A stretch of 5,315 nucleotides of DNA. Source: Pseudomonadota bacterium (GTDB lineage Bacteria; Pseudomonadota; Alphaproteobacteria; Rhodobacterales; Rhodobacteraceae). Shown here piece after piece: positions 1 to 5,315 of the stretch. The position numbers and the translations under genes are program-made. Every line of letters starts with the position of its first letter. Position 1 is the first letter of the stretch. The notes under the pieces were generated by a model. That model was not told where the DNA came from. It was given only the letters and a program-made list of their open reading frames with translations, and ran no database searches. Location of the stretch: the NCBI GenBank assembly GCA_027623875.1, contig JAQBUS010000116.1, positions 1-5,315 on the forward strand. Reading direction: 5' to 3'.

Positions 1-95
1 GTATCGTCTCGACTCTCGAGGGTGGTTATGATCTTGAGGCATTAGCTGCATCGGTTAAGTTGCATTTAGAAGTTTTATTAAAAAGGGGCCACTAA
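1..95 (+). CDS. Histone deacetylase/AcuC-family deacetylase, C-terminal end (partial)
   Basis: Only the last 30 complete codons and the stop are present; the rest lies left of the window. The frame starts at base 3 and reads IVSTLEGGYDLEALAASV near its beginning, ending in KRGH. The LEGGYD segment followed by a helix of the LxALAxSVxxH type is the well-known C-terminal signature of the arginase/deacetylase superfamily (histone deacetylase, acetoin utilization AcuC, acetylpolyamine amidohydrolase); its Gly-Gly-Tyr belongs to the active-site region of these zinc enzymes. The zinc ligands themselves lie off the window, so activity and substrate cannot be judged. The TAA stop (93-95) shares its last A with the xseB ATG, implying co-transcription and translational coupling. 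A deacetylase-family gene before xseB is a familiar arrangement in Rhodobacterales (recall, not searched). Confidence 0.82.
   Translation, partial: IVSTLEGGYDLEALAASVKLHLEVLLKRGH
80..88 (+). promoter_or_regulatory. Ribosome binding site of xseB
   Basis: An A-rich run ending in AGGGG (84-88) lies 6 nt before the ATG at 95, inside the final codons of the deacetylase gene. It supports the ATG at 95 over the in-frame ATG at 119 as the xseB start. Confidence 0.65.
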
Positions 96-340
96 TGTCT
101 GAAATTTTAATATCAGAAATGTCTTTTGAGCAAGCAATGGGAGAGCTGGAGAAAGTGGTTGATCAGTTAGAACGCGGGGATGTACCTCTCGAAAGCTCAA
201 TTAAGTTATATGAGAGAGGCGCTGAGTTAAAGACAAAGTGTGAAGAGAAACTTAAAGAGGCAGAAGAAAAAGTACAGCAAATCACTTTAACAAGAGATGG
301 CCAGCCTACAGGAACAACGCCCTTTACTGAAGGAAGCTAA
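95..340 (+). CDS. xseB: Exodeoxyribonuclease VII small subunit
   Basis: This 81-residue protein is the small subunit of exonuclease VII, which with the large subunit XseA degrades single-stranded DNA from both ends to oligonucleotides in the cytoplasm. Residues about 9-62 carry the whole family pattern: SFEQAMGELEKVVDQLE, then G28 and LESS, YERG at 39-42, a cysteine at 49 and the closing AEEKV helix. This is the paired-helix, coiled-coil-like fold of the family. The length matches the usual 70-90 residues; the tail after about 63 is polar and probably disordered. The start at 95 has a good Shine-Dalgarno and overlaps the upstream stop; M9 (base 119) is a less likely alternative. xseA is not in the window, which is normal because the two subunits are often unlinked. 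It sits ahead of ispA and dxs, as in many proteobacteria. Confidence 0.95.
   Translation: MSEILISEMSFEQAMGELEKVVDQLERGDVPLESSIKLYERGAELKTKCEEKLKEAEEKVQQITLTRDGQPTGTTPFTEGS
330..336 (+). promoter_or_regulatory. Ribosome binding site supporting the GTG start of ispA
   Basis: AAGGAAG lies within the last codons of xseB, 6 nt before the GTG at 343. It decides the ispA start, because the next in-frame methionine (residue 32) would remove the first helix and nearly reach the GGK substrate-binding motif. Confidence 0.65.
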
Positions 341-342
341 AA

Positions 343-1209
343 GTGTTTTTTTCAGAGCTAGAGGACACGCAAAAACGTGTAGAATTTACACTACGTGAAG
401 AACTTTCTGGTTTTAATCAAGTTATTGCTGAGCCCATGCTTTACGCATGCAAGGGTGGGAAATGTTTTCGGGCATTTTTAGTCCTTCAGAGTGCACGGCT
501 CCATGGAGTTTCTTCTAAAGAAGCAATTCGCGTGGCGACAGCGGTCGAAGCTATTCACGCCTACTCTTTAGTGCATGATGACCTTCCTTGTATGGATGAT
601 GATAAACTTCGCCGTGGTCATCCAACTGTTCATGTTAAGTGGAATGAGGCAACAGCAGTTCTTACAGGCGATGCTCTACAAGCACTGGCTTTTGAGGTAT
701 TGGCCAGCAAGAATACGTCTAATGACCCCGAGATATGTTTGTCATTAATACGCGAGCTGTCTATAGCAATTGGCGCTACTGGAATGATTTTAGGTCAAAT
801 GCTTGATATAGAGGCAGAAAAGGCGAATGAGCCCCTAGACTATGAGTCCGTTGTAGGGCTTCAAATGAAAAAAACTGGTGCTTTAATTGAGTGCTCAGCT
901 AAAGTAGGGCCAATAATGGCTAAAGAAGATTCTACCTCAATGTCAAAGTACGCCCGTTTACTTGGTCTAGCTTATCAAATTACAGACGATATTTTGGATG
1001 TTGAGGGGGAATTTGAGAGAGTTGGAAAGAAACTTAATAAAGATTTTAAAGCTGGTAAGGCTACATTCGTAAATCTTTTAGGGTTAGAGGGGGCAAAATT
1101 AAGAGCGTCGGTTTTAATAGAGGAGGCAATTGATACAATTTCCTCTTACCCCAATGGAACAGAAGGCTTGAAGGCAGCAGCCCAATTTGTTATCTCACGC
1201 GATCTATAA
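343..1209 (+). CDS. ispA: Farnesyl diphosphate synthase (short-chain polyprenyl synthetase)
   Basis: This 288-residue trans-prenyltransferase should condense dimethylallyl diphosphate with two isopentenyl diphosphates to give farnesyl diphosphate in the cytoplasm, the precursor of quinone side chains and undecaprenyl phosphate. The first Asp-rich motif is HDDLPCMDDD (D79, D80, D85) followed by R90-R91; the second is DDILD (D215, D216, D219), with Q212 just before it. Tyr74, five residues before the first motif, and the four-residue spacing within that motif match the bacterial type II farnesyl synthases, so a C15 product is the best guess. The IPP-binding loop reads GGKCFRAF (38-45): K40 and R43 are kept, but the usual Arg after the Lys is Cys41. 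The GTG start is supported by its Shine-Dalgarno and by an N-terminus of normal length. xseB ends 2 nt before; dxs begins 16 nt after. A geranyl or geranylgeranyl product cannot be excluded by eye. Confidence 0.93.
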   Translation: MFFSELEDTQKRVEFTLREELSGFNQVIAEPMLYACKGGKCFRAFLVLQSARLHGVSSKEAIRVATAVEAIHAYSLVHDDLPCMDDDKLRRGHPTVHVKWNEATAVLTGDALQALAFEVLASKNTSNDPEICLSLIRELSIAIGATGMILGQMLDIEAEKANEPLDYESVVGLQMKKTGALIECSAKVGPIMAKEDSTSMSKYARLLGLAYQITDDILDVEGEFERVGKKLNKDFKAGKATFVNLLGLEGAKLRASVLIEEAIDTISSYPNGTEGLKAAAQFVISRDL

Positions 1210-1225
1210 AGCTTGAAAGAAATTT

Positions 1226-3136
1226 ATGAAATACAGACCTAAAACGCCTTTACTTGATCGTATTCAGACACCAGATGACCTTAAGGGTTTATCTGATCTT
1301 GAACTTAGGGCTTTAGCGGATGAATTACGTTTGGAAACTATTTCAGCTGTATCTGAAACTGGGGGTCATTTGGGGGCAGGACTAGGAGTGGTGGAATTAA
1401 CGGTTGCCCTTCATTCAATTTTTGACGCTCCAAAAGATCAAATTATTTGGGATGTAGGTCATCAAACTTACCCACATAAAATATTAACTGGAAGAAGAGA
1501 TCGAATTCGAACTTTGAGAGCAAAAGGTGGGTTAAGCGGTTTTACAAAACGAAGTGAGAGCCCTTATGACCCTTTTGGGGCGGCACACAGCTCCACATCG
1601 ATATCAGCTGCTTTGGGTATGGCGGTTGCCAGAGACTTAGGGGGAGTAACGGCAACCGGGTTGGGTGACTGCGTAGCAGTGATTGGGGACGGGGCTATCA
1701 GCGCGGGAATGGCATATGAGGCCTTGAATAATGCTGGATATTTAAACAAACGCCTATTTGTTATTTTAAATGACAATGACATGTCTATTTCTCCTCCGGT
1801 TGGAGCAATGTCTTCATATTTAACTCGACTTTATTCCGGCCAGCCCTTCCAGGATTTAAAATCTATGGCAAAAGAGGCTGTGTCTCTTTTGCCAGAGCCC
1901 TTTAAAGAAGGAGCGCGCAGGGCAAAAGATGCTGTAAAAGGGCTTACTGTTGGTGGAACTATTTTTGAGGATTTTGGTTTTTCATACGTTGGACCTATTG
2001 ACGGCCATGATCTTGAGCAATTGCTGTCCGTCTTACGTACCGTTAAAAATCGCGCCGACGGACCTACTTTAATTCACGTATGCACCAAAAAAGGTAAGGG
2101 ATATGCACCGGCGGAGAATTCTGCTGATAAGGGCCATGCTACTTCTAAGTTTGATTTTGAAACGGGAGAAGTCGCCAAGTCCTCATCAAATGTACCAACC
2201 TACACAAAAGTATTTGCTGAATCCCTAATTTCTGCAGCAGAAAATGATAATAAAATCGTTGCTATTACGGCGGCCATGCCTGATGGAACGGGCCTAAGTT
2301 TATTTAAGAATATGTTCCCGAATAGATGTTTTGATGTTGGAATTGCTGAGCAGCATGCCGTGACGTTTTCCGCGGGTCTTGCCGCTGCTGGTATGAAGCC
2401 ATTTTGTGCTATTTACTCAACATTTTTACAACGGGGATATGATCAAATAGTTCATGATGTAGCCCTTCAGAAATTGCCAGTGCGATTTGCCATTGATCGG
2501 GCCGGTTTAGTGGGGTCTGATGGACCAAGTCATGCTGGGGCATTTGATATTGCATTTCTATCAAACCTACCAAACATGGTAGTTATGGCAGCTTCAGACG
2601 AAGCTGAATTAAAAAAAATGGTTGCTACAGCTGTAGAGATAAATGATAGGCCAAGTGCTTTTCGATTTCCTAGAGGCGAAGGTGTTGGGGTGGAATTATC
2701 ACTTTACGGAGAGGTTATTGAGGTTGGAAAAGCAAACGTAATTTGTGAGGGTAATAGGGTTGCTATCCTTTCTTTTGGAACAAGGTTGCTCGAGGTTCAA
2801 AGGGCCGCAGAGGAATTAATTGCTTTTGGAATACAGCCAACCATTATCGATGCTAGGTTTGCTAAGCCCTTAGATCAGGACCTTATTTTTAGAATTGCAA
2901 AGGGTCACGAGGCATTAATAACGATTGAGGAGGGTGCGATTGGCGGTTTTGGAAGCCATGTTGCACATTATTTGTCTGAAAAAGGTGTGTTCGATAAAGG
3001 ATTTATTTTTAGATCTATTGTACTTCCAGATGTTTTTATTGATCAAGCTTCTCCAAAAGAAATGTACGACGTTGCAGTTATGAATGCGCCTCATATTAGA
3101 GATAAAGTATTACAAATTTTAGGTATTAAAACTTAA
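1226..3136 (+). CDS. dxs: 1-deoxy-D-xylulose-5-phosphate synthase
   Basis: DXS joins pyruvate (with loss of CO2) to glyceraldehyde 3-phosphate using thiamine diphosphate, the first and often flux-limiting step of the MEP isoprenoid pathway; DXP also feeds thiamine and pyridoxal synthesis. At 636 residues it has normal length and complete domains: an N-terminal TPP domain (about 1-320), a transketolase-like pyrimidine-binding domain (about 323-490) and a C-terminal domain (about 500-630). Visible key elements are H48 in TGGHLG, WDVGHQ (H79), the GDG metal/TPP motif at 154-156 with its partner N182 in NDND, H304 in KGHATSKFD, E375 in GIAEQHA, R403 in FLQRGYDQ, and DRAGLVGSDGPSH (D424-H436). None of the expected catalytic residues is missing. 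The ATG has only a weak purine-rich stretch (about 1215-1222) before it, so translation may depend partly on coupling to ispA. It is the last recognisable gene of the operon. Confidence 0.97.
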   Translation: MKYRPKTPLLDRIQTPDDLKGLSDLELRALADELRLETISAVSETGGHLGAGLGVVELTVALHSIFDAPKDQIIWDVGHQTYPHKILTGRRDRIRTLRAKGGLSGFTKRSESPYDPFGAAHSSTSISAALGMAVARDLGGVTATGLGDCVAVIGDGAISAGMAYEALNNAGYLNKRLFVILNDNDMSISPPVGAMSSYLTRLYSGQPFQDLKSMAKEAVSLLPEPFKEGARRAKDAVKGLTVGGTIFEDFGFSYVGPIDGHDLEQLLSVLRTVKNRADGPTLIHVCTKKGKGYAPAENSADKGHATSKFDFETGEVAKSSSNVPTYTKVFAESLISAAENDNKIVAITAAMPDGTGLSLFKNMFPNRCFDVGIAEQHAVTFSAGLAAAGMKPFCAIYSTFLQRGYDQIVHDVALQKLPVRFAIDRAGLVGSDGPSHAGAFDIAFLSNLPNMVVMAASDEAELKKMVATAVEINDRPSAFRFPRGEGVGVELSLYGEVIEVGKANVICEGNRVAILSFGTRLLEVQRAAEELIAFGIQPTIIDARFAKPLDQDLIFRIAKGHEALITIEEGAIGGFGSHVAHYLSEKGVFDKGFIFRSIVLPDVFIDQASPKEMYDVAVMNAPHIRDKVLQILGIKT

Positions 3137-3141
3137 ATAAT

Positions 3142-3282
3142 ATGGAGCTTAAGACTGAAGACAATATAAGTGCTATTCTTGGCTATAGATGGGAGGGTAA
3201 ATCCAGTGCCCTCTCTGGAATTACAAAAAACAACATCTCTTCTACTCAAACCTTTTATTTTCAACTTGATTATGATTTTTAG
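3142..3282 (+). pseudogene. Possible remnant of an outer-membrane beta-barrel protein (46 codons)
   Basis: Five bases after the dxs stop an ATG opens a 46-codon frame with no clear Shine-Dalgarno. The peptide contains ISAILGYRW, a polar loop, and ends in TFYFQLDYDF. The last ten residues fit the classical C-terminal signature of outer-membrane barrel proteins: Phe at the end, Tyr at -3, and hydrophobic residues at -5 (L), -7 (F) and -9 (F). The earlier segment also alternates like a transmembrane strand, so the two would form a final beta-hairpin. There is no signal peptide and far too little for a barrel, so if real this is the 3' end of a gene whose front has been lost, its frame being closed by a stop at 3127-3129 inside dxs. 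A chance frame is quite possible: 46 codons without a stop is not rare in AT-rich DNA. I do not recognise a specific family. Confidence 0.25.
3191..3224. repeat. Two overlapping, mutually exclusive inverted repeats
   Basis: Stem A pairs GGGAGGG (3191-3197) with CCCTCTC (3209-3215), 7 bp including one G-U on the plus strand, with an 11-nt loop. Stem B pairs 3197-3206 with 3215-3224 (GTAA, A-A mismatch, TCCAG, with CTGGA, A-A mismatch, TTAC), giving 9 pairs around an 8-nt loop. They share bases 3197, 3202-3206, 3209-3214 and 3215, so only one can form at a time. Neither is followed by a T-run on either strand, so neither is a standard intrinsic terminator; stem B could still help protect the dxs mRNA end. 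The pairings are seen directly; any function is inference. Confidence 0.4.
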
Positions 3283-3351
3283 AACTGGGAGTGATATGAA
3301 ATAATTCAGAAACCCGAGAGTAATTTCTAACATTATGTAAGTATGAGTTAC

Positions 3352-3373
3352 AAAAACTAGGTGTTTATCTAGT
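3352..3373 (-). terminator. Weak candidate intrinsic terminator of the minus-strand operon
   Basis: Read on the minus strand, ACTAG (3373-3369) pairs with CTAGT (3360-3356) around an 8-nt loop, and the 3' arm runs straight into a T-stretch (3356-3352). The methyltransferase stop codon (3367-3365) lies in the loop. The stem is only 5 bp and AT-rich, so it would be weak. It is placed where a terminator is expected, and I see no better one on this strand before dxs. Confidence 0.3.
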
Positions 3374-4567
3374 AAATTGCGCGACCAGTTCAATATGGGA
3401 GGACCATAGAAACTGGTCAACAGGCTGGACCCAGTCAAGATTAAATCCTCCCCTAGTTAAAATTTCGGCATCTCGCGAAAATGTGATTGGATTGCAGGAT
3501 ATAGCTGCAACACGTGAAATCTTAGAGTTAGCTATTTCGAGTGTTTGCCTTTCTGCGCCTGCTCGAGGTGGGTCAATTATAGCAGCATCAAAAGAAAGTA
3601 ATTCGTGCTTTAAAACAGGTCGTTTAAATAGGTCACGCGTGTGGGAGCTTATTTTTTTTAGATTGGAGGAATTACGCCAACCTATGTCTAGTGAATTAAT
3701 CATTGCTTCAGTATTGTCGAATGATACGACCTCTGCTTTTTTAGCAGCTGGGAAACTAAACGTCCCACAACCTGAAAAAAGATCAATTACCTTTTTTGCA
3801 CTTGCTAGTGCTTCCGTTACACTCTTTATAAGCACTTGCTCACCATGTGTTGTTGCCTGCAAGAAAGCTCCAGGTGGTGGGTTAACTTTTGTTTTATCAA
3901 ATTCAATAATTGGCAAGTTATATAAGCATAAAACTTCATCGTTCCATGTAAGGCGTGCTACCTTATAAGGTTTGCACATGTTAGAAATTTTTATAATAGT
4001 CTCTGGATTTAGTGTTGTCGCTTTCGTTACGCTTATGTCTAATCCAGTGTCAGTCAGAGAGACGGCTATTCCTATAATTGATTTTCGTGTGGCACCTATA
4101 TCAGTTAAGCATTCATAAAGATAAAATGCGGCCATTATTTCTTTATGAAGTAACTCACAGGATGGAGTTGAGATTAGTTCGTCAGAGCTCTTCCGGAAAA
4201 AACCGACTATAACACCTTTTTTTTGCTTTAAGCCGTGAAGGTTAGCTCTGCGCCTTGAGCTTTTATTTGATGTTTCTATGGGTCTAATTGTTGTTTCTAG
4301 GCCTCGGGCTTCGAGCCCATTTATTATGACTTTTGATTTCCAGTCTTTTATAAATTCTGCATCGGCATGCTGCATGGAGCAGCCCCCACAATTCTTATAG
4401 TGTTTGCAAATTGCTGAAATACGATTATTTGCCGGTTCAATTATATTAACTGTTAAATCTGGTCTGAAGGAAACTTTTTCTCCTGGGAGTGTGCGAGGAA
4501 TAAAAAAACCACCAGCCGTCACGCCTTCACCTTTATGATTAAGCTTTGTTACTTGTAGTATTTCCAT
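3365..4567 (-). CDS. TrmA/RlmD-family 4Fe-4S RNA (uracil-5-)-methyltransferase
   Basis: This 400-residue enzyme should transfer a methyl group from S-adenosylmethionine to C5 of a uridine in rRNA or tRNA. A short TRAM-like N-terminal barrel (about 1-45) is followed by the iron-sulfur ligands C54, C60, C63 (CKHYKNCGGC, then SMQH) and C137. Then come GAFLQ (Q237), the SAM-binding loop VIDLFSGCGTF (260-270), DPPRAG (332-337), the catalytic nucleophile C358 in ISCNP and the general base E393 in HIELV. All signature residues are intact. The Fe-S cysteines favour the RlmC/RlmD branch over TrmA, but the target base cannot be told from sequence, so no symbol is given. I prefer the ATG at 4567, which overlaps the upstream TGA as TGATG; an in-frame TTG directly before it (4570-4568) is a poorer start. 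No Shine-Dalgarno is visible, so coupling to the ABC gene is likely. Confidence 0.93.
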   Translation of the reverse strand: MEILQVTKLNHKGEGVTAGGFFIPRTLPGEKVSFRPDLTVNIIEPANNRISAICKHYKNCGGCSMQHADAEFIKDWKSKVIINGLEARGLETTIRPIETSNKSSRRRANLHGLKQKKGVIVGFFRKSSDELISTPSCELLHKEIMAAFYLYECLTDIGATRKSIIGIAVSLTDTGLDISVTKATTLNPETIIKISNMCKPYKVARLTWNDEVLCLYNLPIIEFDKTKVNPPPGAFLQATTHGEQVLIKSVTEALASAKKVIDLFSGCGTFSFPAAKKAEVVSFDNTEAMINSLDIGWRNSSNLKKISSHTRDLFKRPVLKHELLSFDAAIIDPPRAGAERQTLEIANSKISRVAAISCNPITFSRDAEILTRGGFNLDWVQPVDQFLWSSHIELVAQFTR

Positions 4568-4569
4568 CA
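4565..4569 (-). promoter_or_regulatory. TGATG stop/start overlap (translational coupling site)
   Basis: On the minus strand the ABC gene TGA (4569-4567) and the methyltransferase ATG (4567-4565) share one base. With no Shine-Dalgarno in the preceding 20 bases, re-initiation by terminating ribosomes is the likely way the methyltransferase is translated. Confidence 0.6.
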
Positions 4570-5315
4570 ACTTTTATCAGGATTTATACCTATAAATCCT
4601 CTAGATTGCCTGTGCCAATACTTTGCGTATAAACCTTTTTTTTCTAAGAGAGTATTATGGCTCCCCTCCTCTACCGCTAAACCTTTATCAAGAACTATAA
4701 TTCTATCCATGCTTACAATTGTAGAGAGCCTGTGGGCAATTGCTATAACAGTTTTTCCCTCCATTGCTCGCAATAAAGCTACTTGAATAAACGTCTCAAT
4801 CTCACTATCAAGAGCACTAGTTGCCTCGTCTAAAATTAATATTGGAGCATCTTTAATTATTGCACGAGCGATGGCTATTCGTTGTCTCTGCCCTCCGGAA
4901 AGTTTTACGCCTCTTTCACCAAGGTAAGCTTTATAACCTGTTCGTCCCTCGTGATCTTTGAGCTCAAGAATAAACTCATGTGCCTCAGCCTTTTTTGCGG
5001 CTGAAATAACATCAATTTCTGTTGCATTTGGATTCCCATATTGAATGTTTTGAAAAGCTGATCGATTAAACATTGAAGTTTCTTGTGTAACCAAGCCAAT
5101 GTGGCGCCTTAAGCTTTCTTGCGTAACCGTTTTTATGTTCTGATCGTCAATTAAAATTTCTCCGGCCTCCGCGTCATAGAGTCGTAAAATAAGTGACACT
5201 AAAGTAGATTTCCCTGCTCCTGATGCTCCAATTATTCCAATTTTTTCACCTTTTTTTACAGACAAGAATATATCCTTTATGCGATTGGTCTGTTTTCCAT
5301 AAGAAAAAGAGACAT
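4567..5315 (-). CDS. ABC exporter, ATP-binding domain (5' end beyond window)
   Basis: The frame is open to the right edge, giving 248 visible residues; the TTG at 5265 is internal because clear ABC sequence continues upstream (VSFSYGKQ, with the A-loop Tyr). With V as residue 1, the complete nucleotide-binding domain shows Walker A GASGAGKST (29-37), Q-loop Q77, signature LSGGQ (138-142), Walker B ILILDE (158-163, catalytic E163), D-loop SALD and H-loop H194. The wording (SLRRHIGLVTQ, GERGVKLSGGQRQRIAIAR, AHRLSTI) is typical of type IV/MsbA-like exporters, in which a six-helix membrane domain precedes this domain in the same chain. That part would lie right of the window, so a half-transporter fusion is expected but not seen. 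The substrate is unknown; lipid, peptide or drug export are all possible. The TGA stop overlaps the methyltransferase ATG, so this gene leads that pair. Confidence 0.92.
   Translation of the reverse strand, partial: VSFSYGKQTNRIKDIFLSVKKGEKIGIIGASGAGKSTLVSLILRLYDAEAGEILIDDQNIKTVTQESLRRHIGLVTQETSMFNRSAFQNIQYGNPNATEIDVISAAKKAEAHEFILELKDHEGRTGYKAYLGERGVKLSGGQRQRIAIARAIIKDAPILILDEATSALDSEIETFIQVALLRAMEGKTVIAIAHRLSTIVSMDRIIVLDKGLAVEEGSHNTLLEKKGLYAKYWHRQSRGFIGINPDKS

Noticed and set aside
1210..1225. Possible promoter between ispA and dxs
   Set aside because: Sixteen bases are too few to hold a promoter on their own, and no -35/-10 pair could be recognised.
1564..1782. Minus-strand frame of 72 codons
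   Set aside because: Antisense shadow of the conserved TPP-binding region of dxs.
3298..3327. Inverted GAAAT/ATTTC as a possible terminator
   Set aside because: Only five A/T-rich pairs around a 20-nt unpaired interior and no T-run follows on either strand.
3133..3438. Minus-strand frame of 101 codons across the convergent gap
   Set aside because: It starts inside the methyltransferase gene in another frame, has no ribosome binding site and runs over the dxs stop. Its hydrophobic stretch is just AT-rich sequence read in antisense.
3483..3968. Plus-strand frame of 161 codons
   Set aside because: It lies entirely antisense to the well-supported methyltransferase, which has all catalytic motifs; no family features are visible in the plus-strand translation.
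4905..5099. Second minus-strand frame of 64 codons inside the ABC gene
   Set aside because: Out-of-frame shadow of the nucleotide-binding domain, which is intact in the other frame.
5263..5265. TTG as the start of the ABC gene
   Set aside because: The frame stays open to the window edge and encodes the expected A-loop region (SFSYG) upstream, so the gene begins beyond the window.

Overview
The window holds a compact piece of an AT-rich alphaproteobacterial chromosome, most likely a marine, streamlined member of the Rhodobacterales. The basis is gene order (histone-deacetylase-family gene, xseB, ispA, dxs), protein wording typical of that group (for example the DXS N-terminal half and the short RumA-like methyltransferase), very tight gene spacing, and a base composition clearly below 50% GC by eye. 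The lineage is an inference from recall, not from a search.

Left part, plus strand (1-3136): the last 30 complete codons of a histone deacetylase/AcuC-type deacetylase gene, whose stop overlaps the xseB start by one base; xseB (exonuclease VII small subunit); ispA (farnesyl diphosphate synthase, GTG start, 2 nt after xseB); and dxs (1-deoxy-D-xylulose-5-phosphate synthase, 16 nt after ispA). These four look like one operon read from a promoter left of the window. dxs makes the first MEP-pathway intermediate. IspA condenses the final C5 products into C15 farnesyl diphosphate, for quinones, undecaprenyl phosphate and possibly carotenoids or bacteriochlorophyll. xseB is a DNA-repair passenger in this cluster.

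Middle (3137-3364): a 228-nt gap between convergent operons. It has no established gene. It contains a 46-codon plus-strand frame whose end resembles the C-terminal beta-hairpin of an outer-membrane barrel protein (possible gene remnant), two overlapping and mutually exclusive inverted repeats, and a weak terminator-like stem for the minus-strand operon that surrounds the stop codon of the methyltransferase gene.

Right part, minus strand (5315-3365): the ATP-binding domain of an ABC exporter half-transporter, cut by the right window edge, followed through a TGATG stop/start overlap by a 4Fe-4S TrmA/RlmD-family RNA (uracil-5-)-methyltransferase. The two are probably co-transcribed and translationally coupled.

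Almost all of this is ordinary housekeeping sequence. I did not find a convincing new biological system. The one place that deserves a second look is the dxs/methyltransferase gap.
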